A DNA stretch of 64,000 nt, taken from positions 1,054,001 through 1,118,000 of the forward strand of contig NZ_CP013443.1 of the NCBI RefSeq assembly GCF_001718835.1, given 5' to 3'. Source of the stretch: Burkholderia cepacia. GTDB lineage: Bacteria; Pseudomonadota; Gammaproteobacteria; Burkholderiales; Burkholderiaceae. Numbering within the stretch: position 1 is the stretch's first letter; every line of letters begins with the position of its first letter. The position numbers and the translations under genes were made by a program. The notes below the pieces were generated by a model that saw nothing but the letters and a program-made list of their open reading frames with translations, did no database searches and was not told the origin of the DNA. Positions 42,596 to 50,853 of the stretch are shown here, piece after piece.

Positions 42596-42847
42596 TCAGA
42601 CGGGCGCGTCGGCAGGCGTCAGCGTGTCGCGATAGGCGGCGATCGCGTCGCGCACGATCGGCGCCGCGCGTTGCGCGGCCTCGCCTGTCGGATCGTCGAG
42701 CGCCGCGAGAAGCGCGCGGCGCATCCGCGGCTCCCAGAAGCGCCGGATATGGTCGGCGATGCCGGCCAGCGCTTCGTCGCGATCGGGCATCGATTCGAAG
42801 AATGCGCCGATCTGGTTGGCCATGTCGATCAGGTGTCCGTTGTCCAT
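42596..42847 (-). CDS. fdsD: NAD-dependent formate dehydrogenase delta subunit
   Basis: 83 aa, typical for FdsD (LIDMANQIGAFFESMPDRDEA, then HIRRFWEPRMRRALL). FdsD is required for maturation and stability of the soluble molybdenum formate dehydrogenase. GAGGAA before the ATG overlaps the fdsA stop region, with only seven bases between genes. It is last in the operon. In the well-studied Cupriavidus order, fdsC lies between fdsA and fdsD; it is absent here. Confidence 0.92.
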   Translation of the reverse strand: MDNGHLIDMANQIGAFFESMPDRDEALAGIADHIRRFWEPRMRRALLAALDDPTGEAAQRAAPIVRDAIAAYRDTLTPADAPV

Positions 42848-42854
42848 CGCTTCC

Positions 42855-45806
42855 TCACTTGCCCGTGGTCATGCCGGCGGGCGCGGCTGCACGGCGCTCG
42901 AGCAGGTCGAGCTGCTCCGCGTTGAAGCGCGCATACGCTTGCTGCCAGTCGGACGGCTGCGCGACGGGCAGCACCTGGACGGCCGTCACCTTGTACTCGG
43001 GGCAGTTCGTCGCCCAGTCCGAGCTGTCCGTCGTGATCACGTTCGCACCCGATTCGGGGAAGTGGAACGTCGTATAGACGACGCCCGGCTGCATGCGTTC
43101 GGTCACGAGCGCGCGCAGTACCGTCTGCCCCGCGCGCGACTCGATGCCGACCCAGTCGCCGCTGCGGATCCCGCGATCCTGCGCGTCGTGCGGATGGATC
43201 TCGAGGCGATCCTCCTCGTGCCAGCGGACGTTCTCGGTGCGGCGCGTCTGCGCGCCGACGTTGTATTGCGACAGGATGCGACCCGTCGTCAGGATCAGCG
43301 GATAACGCTGCGTGACCTTCTCCGGCGACGCGATGAACTGCGTGATCACGAACTTGCCCTTGCCGCGCACGAATGCGTCGACGTGCATCGTCGGCGTGCC
43401 TTCCGGTGCATGCTCGTTGCACGGCCACTGGATGCTGCCGAGCGCGTCGAGCTTCGCGTACGACACGCCCGAGAACGTCGGCGTGAGTCGCGCGATCTCG
43501 TCCATGATTTCCGACGGATGCGCATAGTCCATCTCGTAGCCGAGCGCGCGCGACAGCATCAGGGTGACTTCCCAGTCCGCGTAGCCCGCGAGCGGCGGCA
43601 TCACCTTGCGCACGCGCGAGATGCGGCGTTCCGCGTTCGTGAACGTGCCGTCCTTCTCGAGGAACGACGAGCCGGGCAGCAGCACGTGCGCGTATTTCGC
43701 GGTCTCGTTCAGGAAGATGTCCTGCACGACGATGCATTCCATGGCCGACAGCGCGGCCGCGACGTGCTGCGTATTCGGGTCCGACTGGACGATGTCCTCG
43801 CCCTGGCAGTAGAGGCCCTTGAAGCTGCCGTCGAGCGCCGCGTCGAACATGTTCGGGATGCGCAGCCCCGGTTCGGGTTGCAGCGTGGCCGACCACGCCT
43901 GTTCGAACTGCGTGCGCACGATCGTGTCGCTGATGTGCCGGTAGCCGGGCAGCTCGTGCGGGAACGAGCCCATGTCGCACGAGCCCTGCACGTTGTTCTG
44001 GCCGCGCAGCGGATTGACGCCGACGCCTTCGCGGCCGACGTTGCCGGTCGCCATCGCGAGGTTCGCGATGCCCATCACCGTCGTCGAGCCCTGCGCGTGC
44101 TCGGTCACGCCCAGCCCGTAGTAGATCGCGGCATTGCCGCCCGTCGCATAGAGGCGCGCGGCTTCACGGACCCGTTCCGCCGGCACGCCCGTCACGTCGG
44201 CGGTCGCCTCGGGCGAGTTGTCGGCACGCGATACGAATTCGCGCCACTGCTCGAATGCGCGCGTCTCGCAGCGCTCCGCGATGAACGCATCGGCGACGAG
44301 CCCTTCGGTGACGATCACGTGCGCGAGCGCGTTGACGATCGCGACGTTGGTGCCGGGGCGCAGTTGCAGATGATGGGTGGCCTTCACGTGCGGGCCGTCG
44401 ACGACGTCGATGCGGCGCGGGTCGATCACGATCAGCTTCGCCCCCTCGCGCACGCGCCGCTTCAGCCGCGAGCCGAACACCGGGTGACCGTCGGTCGGGT
44501 TCGCGCCCATCACGACGATCACGTCGGCCTGGCCGACCGACGCGAACGTCTGCGTGCCGGCCGATTCGCCGAGCGTCGTCTTGAGGCCGTAGCCCGTCGG
44601 CGAGTGGCACACGCGTGCGCAGGTGTCGACGTTGTTGTTGCCGAATGCGGCGCGCACCAGTTTCTGCACGAGGTAGGTTTCCTCGTTCGTGCAGCGCGAC
44701 GACGTGATGCCGCCGATCGAGTCGCGGCCGTACTTCTGCTGCAGCTTGCGGAATTGCGTTGCTGCGTAGGTGAGCGCTTCGTCCCAGCTGACTTCGCGCC
44801 ACGGGTCGGTGATCTTCTCGCGGATCATCGGTTTCGTGATGCGGTCCTTGTGCGTCGCGTAGCCCCACGCGAAGCGTCCCTTCACGCACGCATGGCCTTC
44901 GTTCGCGAGGCCGTTCTTGTGCGGCGTCATGCGCACGACCTGCGTGCCCTTCATTTCGGCCTTGAACGAGCACCCGACGCCGCAGTACGCGCAGGTCGTG
45001 ACGACGGAGTGTTCCGCCTGCCCGAGCTGCACGACCGATTTTTCCTGCAGCGTGGCCGTCGGGCATGCGGCGACGCATGCGCCGCACGATACGCATTCCG
45101 ACGCCATGAACGATTCGCTTTCGCCGGCGGCGACGCGCGATTCGAAGCCGCGCGCGGCGATCGTCAGCGCGAACGTGCCTTGCGTTTCCTCGCAGGCGCG
45201 CACGCAGCGGTTGCAGACGATGCACTTCGACGGGTCGTACGTGAAGTACGGATTCGACTCGTCCTTCGTGTCGCGCAAGTGATTCGCCCCGTCGAAACCG
45301 TAGCGCACTTCGCGCAGCCCGACGACGCCCGCCATGTCCTGCAACTCGCAGTCGCCGTTGGCGGGGCAAGTGAGGCAGTCGAGCGGATGGTCGGAGATGT
45401 ACAGCTCCATCACGTTGCGGCGCAGCGACTGCAGCCGGTCCGACTGCGTGCGCACCTTCATGCCCGCTTCGGCAGGCGTCGTGCACGAGGCGGGATAACC
45501 GCGCCGGCCTTCGATCTCGACGAGGCACAGCCGGCACGAGCCGAACGGTTCGAGCGAATCGGACGCACAGAGCTTCGGGACGTTGACGCCGGCTTCGATC
45601 GCCGCGCGCATCACCGACGTGCCGGCCGGCACGGTGACCGGCTGGCCGTCGATTTCGAGCGTGACGTCGGTATCGGCATGCCGTTGCGGCGTGCCGTAGT
45701 CGGTGTCGTCGAACGGGTCGCGGGCACGCGCTTGCGCGGCGCTCTTGCACGCGCATTGGCCCGAGCCGCAGCCGCCTGGGCGGACGTTGTTCGTGTCGAG
45801 GGACAT
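42855..45806 (-). CDS. fdsA: NAD-dependent formate dehydrogenase alpha subunit (Mo, Fe-S)
   Basis: 983 aa catalytic subunit oxidising formate to CO2. In order it has an N-terminal 2Fe-2S domain (KLCASDSLEPFGSCRLC), a His/Cys cluster (HPLDCLTCPANGDC), two ferredoxin-like 4Fe-4S motifs (CIVCNRCVRACEE and CVSCGACVAACP), and the FdhF-type 4Fe-4S motif (CAYCGVGC). It then has the molybdopterin domain with a Cys Mo ligand (ARVCHSPTGYG), so it is not a selenoprotein. AAGGAG six bases before the ATG at 45806 fixes the start, although the frame is open upstream through fdsB. Confidence 0.96.
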   Translation of the reverse strand: MSLDTNNVRPGGCGSGQCACKSAAQARARDPFDDTDYGTPQRHADTDVTLEIDGQPVTVPAGTSVMRAAIEAGVNVPKLCASDSLEPFGSCRLCLVEIEGRRGYPASCTTPAEAGMKVRTQSDRLQSLRRNVMELYISDHPLDCLTCPANGDCELQDMAGVVGLREVRYGFDGANHLRDTKDESNPYFTYDPSKCIVCNRCVRACEETQGTFALTIAARGFESRVAAGESESFMASECVSCGACVAACPTATLQEKSVVQLGQAEHSVVTTCAYCGVGCSFKAEMKGTQVVRMTPHKNGLANEGHACVKGRFAWGYATHKDRITKPMIREKITDPWREVSWDEALTYAATQFRKLQQKYGRDSIGGITSSRCTNEETYLVQKLVRAAFGNNNVDTCARVCHSPTGYGLKTTLGESAGTQTFASVGQADVIVVMGANPTDGHPVFGSRLKRRVREGAKLIVIDPRRIDVVDGPHVKATHHLQLRPGTNVAIVNALAHVIVTEGLVADAFIAERCETRAFEQWREFVSRADNSPEATADVTGVPAERVREAARLYATGGNAAIYYGLGVTEHAQGSTTVMGIANLAMATGNVGREGVGVNPLRGQNNVQGSCDMGSFPHELPGYRHISDTIVRTQFEQAWSATLQPEPGLRIPNMFDAALDGSFKGLYCQGEDIVQSDPNTQHVAAALSAMECIVVQDIFLNETAKYAHVLLPGSSFLEKDGTFTNAERRISRVRKVMPPLAGYADWEVTLMLSRALGYEMDYAHPSEIMDEIARLTPTFSGVSYAKLDALGSIQWPCNEHAPEGTPTMHVDAFVRGKGKFVITQFIASPEKVTQRYPLILTTGRILSQYNVGAQTRRTENVRWHEEDRLEIHPHDAQDRGIRSGDWVGIESRAGQTVLRALVTERMQPGVVYTTFHFPESGANVITTDSSDWATNCPEYKVTAVQVLPVAQPSDWQQAYARFNAEQLDLLERRAAAPAGMTTGK

Positions 45807-45823
45807 GCAGGGCTCCTTCTGGG

Positions 45824-47401
45824 TCAGGCCGCAGCCTTGACCGGACCCGACGCGGCATCCTTGCCGGCGGCGAGCCCGAAATCTTCGGGGAAATGGTCGA
45901 GCGCGGACAGCACCGGGTAGGGTGTCATGCCGCCCATTGCGCACAGCGAACCGGCCAGCATCGTGTCGCACAGGTCGCGCAGCAGCGTGACCTGCCGTTC
46001 CGACGTGTCGCCGTGGCGGATGCGCGCGATCGTCTCGACGCCACGCGTCGAACCGATCCGGCACGGCGTGCACTTGCCGCACGACTCGATCGCGCAGAAC
46101 TTCATCGCGTATTCGGCCAGCTCGGCGAGGTTCGACGTATCGTCGTGAAGCACGATGCCGCCGTGCCCGACTACCGCGCCGATCGCCGTGTACGCTTCGT
46201 AGTCGAGCGGCACGTCCCACTGGTGGTCGGGCAGGTAGGTGCCGAGCGGGCCGCCGACCTGGGCGGCCCGTGCGGGCCGGCCGCTTGCCGTGCCGCCGCC
46301 AAAGTCGAACAGCAGCTCGCGCAGCGTGACGCCGAACGCGAGTTCGACGAGGCCGCCGTGGCGGATGTTGCCCGCGAGCTGGAACGGCAACGTACCGCGT
46401 GAGCGGCCCATTCCGTAGTCGCGATAGAACGCGGCGCCGCGCGAGAAGATCACGGGCGCCGTCGCGAGCGTGATCACGTTGTTGATGACGGTCGGCTGGC
46501 CGTACAGGCCCGCGAGCGCGGGCAGCGGCGGTTTCGCCCGCACGACGCCGCGCTTGCCTTCGAGCGATTCGAGCAGCGCCGTTTCCTCGCCGCACACGTA
46601 CGAGCCCGCGCCTTTCGCGACGTGCAGCTCGAACGCATGCGCGGAGCCGAGCACGTGCTCGCCGAGCCAGCCGGCTGCGCGTGCACGGACGATCGCGGCT
46701 TCGAGCGTGGCGATCGCATGCGGGTATTCGCTGCGCACGTAGATGTAGCCGACCGTCGCGCCTGTCGCGATGCCCGCGATGATCATCCCTTCGATCAGGC
46801 AGTACGGATCGCATTCCATGAGCAGGCGGTCGGAGAACGTGCCCGAATCGCCTTCGTCCGCGTTGCAGACGATGTACTTCTGCGCAGCGCGCGCGTTCCG
46901 TACGGTGCGCCACTTGATACCGGCCGGGAACGCCGCGCCGCCGCGGCCGCGCAGCCCCGATTCGATCAGTGTCTCGCACGCGGCGTCGCCGTCGAGCGCG
47001 AGCGCGTTCTTCAGGCCGGCGAGGCCTTCGTGTTGCAGGTAGTCGTCGATCGACAGCGGATCGGTCAGGCCGATGCGTGCGAAGGTGAGGCGTTGCTGGC
47101 GCGCGAGATAGGGCAATGCGTCGACGAGGCCGACACCGCTCGCATGCGTGCCGCCCTCGAGCCAGTTTGCGTCGAACAGCGCCGGCACGTCGGCGGCTGA
47201 CAGGTTTGCATACCCGACGCGGCCGGCGGCCGTGCCGACCTCGACGAGCGGCTCGAGCCACAGCAGCCCGCGCGAACCGTTGCGGACCAGCTCGACGGCG
47301 ACGCCGCGCCGTTGTGCTTCCGCCGTGATGGCGGCGGCGAGCGCGTCGGCGCCGAGTGCCAGTGCGGACGAATCGCGCGGAACGTAGATGCGGGTCGTCA
47401 T
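45824..47401 (-). CDS. fdsB: NAD-dependent formate dehydrogenase beta subunit (flavin, NADH site)
   Basis: 525 aa, NuoF-like diaphorase. The N-terminal thioredoxin-like 2Fe-2S domain is followed by GLRGRGGAAFPAGIKW (NAD binding), CNADEGDSGTFSDR (FMN binding) and the 4Fe-4S motif ESCGKCTPCRIGSTRG with a distal Cys. It passes electrons from fdsA to NAD+. The start at 47401 overlaps the fdsG stop as ATGA, indicating translational coupling. fdsA follows after 17 bases. Confidence 0.96.
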   Translation of the reverse strand: MTTRIYVPRDSSALALGADALAAAITAEAQRRGVAVELVRNGSRGLLWLEPLVEVGTAAGRVGYANLSAADVPALFDANWLEGGTHASGVGLVDALPYLARQQRLTFARIGLTDPLSIDDYLQHEGLAGLKNALALDGDAACETLIESGLRGRGGAAFPAGIKWRTVRNARAAQKYIVCNADEGDSGTFSDRLLMECDPYCLIEGMIIAGIATGATVGYIYVRSEYPHAIATLEAAIVRARAAGWLGEHVLGSAHAFELHVAKGAGSYVCGEETALLESLEGKRGVVRAKPPLPALAGLYGQPTVINNVITLATAPVIFSRGAAFYRDYGMGRSRGTLPFQLAGNIRHGGLVELAFGVTLRELLFDFGGGTASGRPARAAQVGGPLGTYLPDHQWDVPLDYEAYTAIGAVVGHGGIVLHDDTSNLAELAEYAMKFCAIESCGKCTPCRIGSTRGVETIARIRHGDTSERQVTLLRDLCDTMLAGSLCAMGGMTPYPVLSALDHFPEDFGLAAGKDAASGPVKAAA

Positions 47402-47898
47402 GCGGCCTCCGGGGTGTGGGCGACCGCCTCGGCAAGCAGCGCGTCGAATTTCTCCGGCGTGACCTTGGCATGCAGCACGCCGTTGACCGTCAGCGACGGC
47501 GATTGCGCGCACAGTCCGAGGCAGTAGACCGACTCGAGCGCGACGTCACCGGGCGCATGCGCGTCCGCGACATCGCCGTGCGCCGCGTCGAACCGGCAAC
47601 CCGTGCGGGCCTCCGCATGCGCGGCCAGCGCCTCGCAGCCCATGCTGCGGCACGCTTCGGCACGGCACATCCGGATCGTCACGCGGGCGGGCGGCGCGGT
47701 GCGAAAGTGGTGGTAGTAAGTCAGTACGCCGTGCACTTCCGCGCGCGACAGATTGAGCGCCCTGGCAAGCGGTGCGACGCAGCCCGGCGGCACGTAACCC
47801 GCGTCGTCCTGGATCGCGTGCAGGATCGCCACGAGCGACCGGCCGGCGCGGGCATGGCGCTCGACGAGCGCGTCGGGCGCTTGGGAATTCGGGGACAT
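47398..47898 (-). CDS. fdsG: NAD-dependent formate dehydrogenase gamma subunit (2Fe-2S)
   Basis: 166 aa, NuoE-like. The 2Fe-2S ligands lie in CRAEACRSMGC and YCLGLCAQSPS; the N-terminal half is the usual helical bundle (AILHAIQDDAGYVPPGCVAPLARAL). First gene of fdsGBAD. GGAGGAG is nine bases before the ATG. The promoter and a candidate operator lie in the 131-base gap to the divergent regulator. Confidence 0.96.
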   Translation of the reverse strand: MSPNSQAPDALVERHARAGRSLVAILHAIQDDAGYVPPGCVAPLARALNLSRAEVHGVLTYYHHFRTAPPARVTIRMCRAEACRSMGCEALAAHAEARTGCRFDAAHGDVADAHAPGDVALESVYCLGLCAQSPSLTVNGVLHAKVTPEKFDALLAEAVAHTPEAA

Positions 47899-47923
47899 CG
47901 GTTGTGCTCCTCCAAAGTCTCAT

Positions 47924-47951
47924 ATGCGCCGGTGATTCATATATTGCGCAT
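47924..47951. promoter_or_regulatory. Inverted repeat ATGCGC-N16-GCGCAT, candidate fds operator
   Basis: ATGCGC at 47924-47929 and GCGCAT at 47946-47951 between divergent fdsG and its presumed regulator. AT-rich ATTCATATATT lies between the arms, as in LysR/ModE-type sites overlapping a promoter. Binding by the adjacent regulator is inference. Confidence 0.5.
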
Positions 47952-48029
47952 GCAGACTTCGTTCTGTTGGATTTGGTTCAACGATAAGCGGAACATTGAG
48001 TGGTCGCAATAGGAAGTCACGGTGCATAA

Positions 48030-49109
48030 ATGATTCGAGTCGAATGCGACGCAAATCTGATCGTGCGCGACAGCGAGGGGCGCAAGGCGAGCCTGTCGGA
48101 TGTCGCGCCGTTGCTGGAACTCGTGGCCGACACGGGCAGCATCGCGCAGGCCGCGCATGCGAAAGGGCTGTCCTACCGGCACGCGTGGGGCATGCTGCGC
48201 GCGCTGGAGGCGTGCATCGGCGGGGAACTGATCGAAACCGCGCGCGGCAAGGGCTCGACGCTGTCGGCACTCGGGCAGGCGGTCGTCGATGCGCAGCGCC
48301 TCGCGCGCAGCCGGCTCGACGGTAACCTGCGAACGCTGGCGGCCGAGGTGGCGAGCGACCTGAACCGGCGGCTCGTGCAGCGCGACGGCGCCGTGCGAAT
48401 TCACGCGTCGCACGGCTACGCGGTCGCGACGCTCGTGTCCGCGCTCGTCGATGCGCAGGCGGCTGTCGACATCAAGTATCGCGAGAGCGTCGAGGCCGTG
48501 CAGGCGCTTGCCCGCGGCGAGTGCGACCTGGCGGGCTTCCATCTGCCGCGCGGAGCGTTCCGCGCGCAGTGCGCGCAGATCTACCGGCCGTGGCTCGACG
48601 ATACGCGCCATGTGCTGATCCACCTGACACGGCGCCAGCAGGGGCTGTTCGTCCCGCGCGGCAACCCGAAACAGGTTCGCGGGCTCGCGGATCTCGCGCG
48701 CAATGACATCCGCTTCGTCAATCGCCAGCCGGGGTCGGGCACGCGCATGCTGCTGGATCTCGCGCTGCGCGCGATCGGCATCGACCCCGAGCGCATCGAC
48801 GGCTACGCGTCGGCGGAGCTCACGCATTCGGCGATCGCAGCGTTCGTCGCGAGCGGGATGGCCGATCTCGGCTTCGGCGTCGAGCCTGCCGCCCATCATT
48901 TCGGGCTCGATTTCATTCCGGTCGTCGACGAAGACTATTACTTCGCATGCGAACGCGCTCGGCTCGACGCGCGGCCGCTTGCCGGCGTCCTGGCGCTGCT
49001 GCGCGACGCGCGCTTCGTCGAGCGCGTCGCACATCTCGACGGCTACGATCCGGCTGCGTGCGGAACGTTGACGAGCATCCCGACGGGGCTGGCCGGCACG
49101 GACGCGTAG
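48030..49109 (+). CDS. fdsR: ModE-like HTH regulator with periplasmic-binding-protein-like domain (FdsR type)
   Basis: 359 aa. The N-terminal winged helix is ModE/LysR-like (PLLELVADTGSIAQAAHAKGLSYRHAWGMLRALE). The C-terminal two-thirds is a substrate-binding fold (RIHASHGYAVATLVSALVD, NDIRFVNRQPGSGTRMLLD, GFGVEPAAHHFGLDFIPV), as in molybdate- or formate-responsive regulators. It is divergent from fdsG; Cupriavidus has FdsR, a regulator of the fds operon, in the equivalent place. The ligand (formate or molybdate) is not known from sequence. Confidence 0.85.
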   Translation: MIRVECDANLIVRDSEGRKASLSDVAPLLELVADTGSIAQAAHAKGLSYRHAWGMLRALEACIGGELIETARGKGSTLSALGQAVVDAQRLARSRLDGNLRTLAAEVASDLNRRLVQRDGAVRIHASHGYAVATLVSALVDAQAAVDIKYRESVEAVQALARGECDLAGFHLPRGAFRAQCAQIYRPWLDDTRHVLIHLTRRQQGLFVPRGNPKQVRGLADLARNDIRFVNRQPGSGTRMLLDLALRAIGIDPERIDGYASAELTHSAIAAFVASGMADLGFGVEPAAHHFGLDFIPVVDEDYYFACERARLDARPLAGVLALLRDARFVERVAHLDGYDPAACGTLTSIPTGLAGTDA

Positions 49110-49237
49110 ATGGCGCGCAGCGACAACGCACGGTAACGGGGCCGCGCGAGAGCGGCTCTGCAGCGGCTGCGGATTTGCGCTACGCTTCCCGCTTGACCAA
49201 CGTTCCAACAAGCACGCCGTTCAAGCGTCATCCCGCC

Positions 49238-49507
49238 ATGAAATTTTCCGTTCCCCTCGCCGCGGCAGCGTTGACCGCGGGGCTGCTGATTGCTGTTTCG
49301 CCGTTTGCGCTCGCGCAGAATTCCCCCGGTGTGCCCGGCGGTATCCTGAGCGAACAGTTTCGTCTGAACGAGCATCCGCAGATGCCGTTCGCGGCGTCGA
49401 CGCCGTCGCAGAAATACCAGAGCGGCAAGAAGTCGGCCTTGCGCCGCAAGGGCGACTTGGGCGATCCGAACGGCTGCAACCTGAAGTGTCCGATGGACGG
49501 CGAATGA
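49238..49507 (+). CDS. Small exported protein of unknown function
   Basis: 89 aa. The signal peptide is MKFSVPLAAAALTAGLLIAVSPFALA, cleaved before QNSPG. The mature part is 63 residues, basic, with SGKKSALRRKGDLGDPNGC and a C-terminal pair C-N-L-K-C that could form a disulfide or bind metal. No family recognised. No strong Shine-Dalgarno precedes the ATG. A long perfect terminator follows 74 bases later, so it is probably monocistronic. Confidence 0.7.
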   Translation: MKFSVPLAAAALTAGLLIAVSPFALAQNSPGVPGGILSEQFRLNEHPQMPFAASTPSQKYQSGKKSALRRKGDLGDPNGCNLKCPMDGE

Positions 49508-49580
49508 AGCGACGATGAGGGCGTCCGGGCGTCGCCCGACGTGGTTTCGTTCCCGGGCGTACTGACACGTTTCATTCATT

Positions 49581-49623
49581 GCGAGCCCCGCGAAGCATCC
49601 TGCTTCGCGGGGCTCGCGCGTTT
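49581..49623 (+). terminator. Long-stem terminator
   Basis: A 17-bp perfect stem (49581-49597 with 49601-49617), loop TCC, followed after GCG by TTT. It ends the upstream small exported-protein transcript; the U-run is weak. Confidence 0.7.
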
Positions 49624-49686
49624 CCGCGGTACCGGCGGCAAACGGAGCCCGCGAGAATCTGACGCTTGCGTAGTGGTTAACCCGTA

Positions 49687-49709
49687 TTCTGGAAGTCTGT
49701 CTTCCAGAA
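49687..49709 (+). promoter_or_regulatory. Perfect 9-bp inverted repeat in the DUF4148 leader
   Basis: TTCTGGAAG, TCTGT, CTTCCAGAA, about 100 bases upstream of the DUF4148 start. No U-run follows, so an operator or leader hairpin is more likely than a terminator. Confidence 0.4.
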
Positions 49710-49809
49710 ACCTGCCTTATTCTTAAGCATCCGCCTACATAAACTTCGGGTTGTCAGCGATGAACAAGGTGTTCACCGCGAACACAGACAAATCTGGAGG
49801 TAGGTCATC

Positions 49810-50163
49810 ATGAAGTCGCTCGTTCAAGCTGTTGTCGTTGCCGCTGCTCTCGTCGCCCCGGTCGTGTCGTTTGCCCAGTCGGGTTCGACGATCACCCGCG
49901 CGCAGGTTCGCGCCGAACTGGTTCAGTTGCAGCAGGCAGGTTACAACTCCGCTCGCGGCGAAGACCCGCATTATCCGGAAGCAATCCAGGCCGCGACCGT
50001 GCGCGTCGCCGAGCAGCAGCGCAATGCCGTCGCGCAAGCGCAAGGCGCCGACGCCAGCGGTTACGGTGCACAGGCGCAGGGTGCGTCGGCATCGGGTTCG
50101 CGTGCAATGGGCGTGCGCCCGGCCACCGCTGAAGAAATGAAGTCGCTGTATCGCGGCAGCTAA
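49810..50163 (+). CDS. DUF4148 family exported protein
   Basis: 117 aa. The signal peptide is MKSLVQAVVVAAALVAPVVSFA. The mature N terminus ITRAQVRAELVQLQQAGYNSARGEDPHYPEAIQAA is the DUF4148 signature found in many Burkholderia paralogues. The C-terminal half is Ala/Gln/Gly-rich and probably flexible. GGAGG lies 11 bases before the ATG. Function is unknown for the family; these are small secreted or periplasmic proteins. Confidence 0.88.
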   Translation: MKSLVQAVVVAAALVAPVVSFAQSGSTITRAQVRAELVQLQQAGYNSARGEDPHYPEAIQAATVRVAEQQRNAVAQAQGADASGYGAQAQGASASGSRAMGVRPATAEEMKSLYRGS

Positions 50164-50409
50164 GCCGCGCGTCACCCGGGACGGCGGGCGGAGCGCCAGG
50201 TGCGACACGATCAGTCGCGCGGCGCGCCGAACGGTCGGGCCAGGGTGGGCTGTCGCCGCGTGCGCCTGTGTGAGGCGCGCGCGGGGCGGCCCGATATCCG
50301 TCACCTCCTGCCGCCGGGTTTTCCGCGGCATTCCGCCCGGCCCATCGGGGCTGGGCGCTTTTTCCGAAGGAGGGTGGCACCGTGCGCCACGGATGCGTTG
50401 CACAGGCAA

Positions 50410-50443
50410 CAAAAACCCCGCAGGACGGTCGTCGTGCGGGGTT
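50410..50443 (-). terminator. ssrA terminator
   Basis: On the minus strand AACCCCGCA pairs with TGCGGGGTT, followed by TTTG, 19 bases after the tmRNA 3' end. Confidence 0.8.
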
Positions 50444-50461
50444 CGTTGCATCGCGAGAATT

Positions 50462-50831
50462 TGGTGGAGGCGGCGGGAATCGAACCCGCGTCCAGAAGCG
50501 CTCCACGACTAGTTCTACATGTTTAGTTCAGTCTTTTGATTTAACCGCAGCGACGCGGACGAACACGCTGCGCTACGGCGATTCGCTAGGTTTTCGACCC
50601 TGGCGTCGCGACGCCGACAGGGCTTAACTGACGTAAATGACCTCTGGCGGTATTGCTACCGGTCTTGCGACACTAGCCCGTCAGTGAACTAGGCAGAGGA
50701 CGGCGGCCCTTAGGCTGCCAGTGCGAACGTATCGTCGTTTGCAGTTACGATTTTCCCATTGATTAACGAGGTGACGGGTCCTCGACATGCCCTAGCCGCT
50801 TCACAACCCCTGTCGAAACCAGGTCGCCCCC
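50462..50831 (-). ncRNA. ssrA: tmRNA
   Basis: About 370 nt, one-piece. The 5' end GGGGGCGACCTGG and the 3' end CGCCTCCACCA pair as the acceptor stem, the T-arm reads GTTCGATTC, and the encoded CCA is present. The tag frame reads ANDDTFALAA and then TAA; its LAA end is the protease signal. The tag sequence is that of Burkholderia. It rescues stalled ribosomes with SmpB, which is not in this window. Confidence 0.97.
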
Positions 50832-50847
50832 GCGGATAAGATCGATC

Positions 50848-50853
50848 ATTATA
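50848..50853 (-). promoter_or_regulatory. ssrA -10 box inside the gph stop region
   Basis: A perfect TATAAT on the minus strand, 16 bases before the mature tmRNA 5' end. It includes the last bases of the gph sense codon and its TAA stop. The -35 region falls within gph coding sequence and is weak. Confidence 0.65.

Larger units (their letters stand above)
49508..49809. other. Intergenic region with terminator and a 9-bp inverted repeat
   Basis: Contains the terminator at 49581-49623, a perfect hairpin at 49687-49709 and the Shine-Dalgarno of the DUF4148 gene (GGAGG). Nothing coding is seen. Confidence 0.6.

Noticed and set aside
44560..44640. Possible selenocysteine in formate dehydrogenase
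   Set aside because: The Mo-ligand position is an ordinary Cys (ARVCHSP); no in-frame TGA is present.
42855..47471. Apparent fusion of fdsA with an N-terminal extension covering fdsB (1538 aa)
   Set aside because: The upstream part is an out-of-frame reading of fdsB. fdsA has its own AAGGAG and conserved N terminus at 45806.
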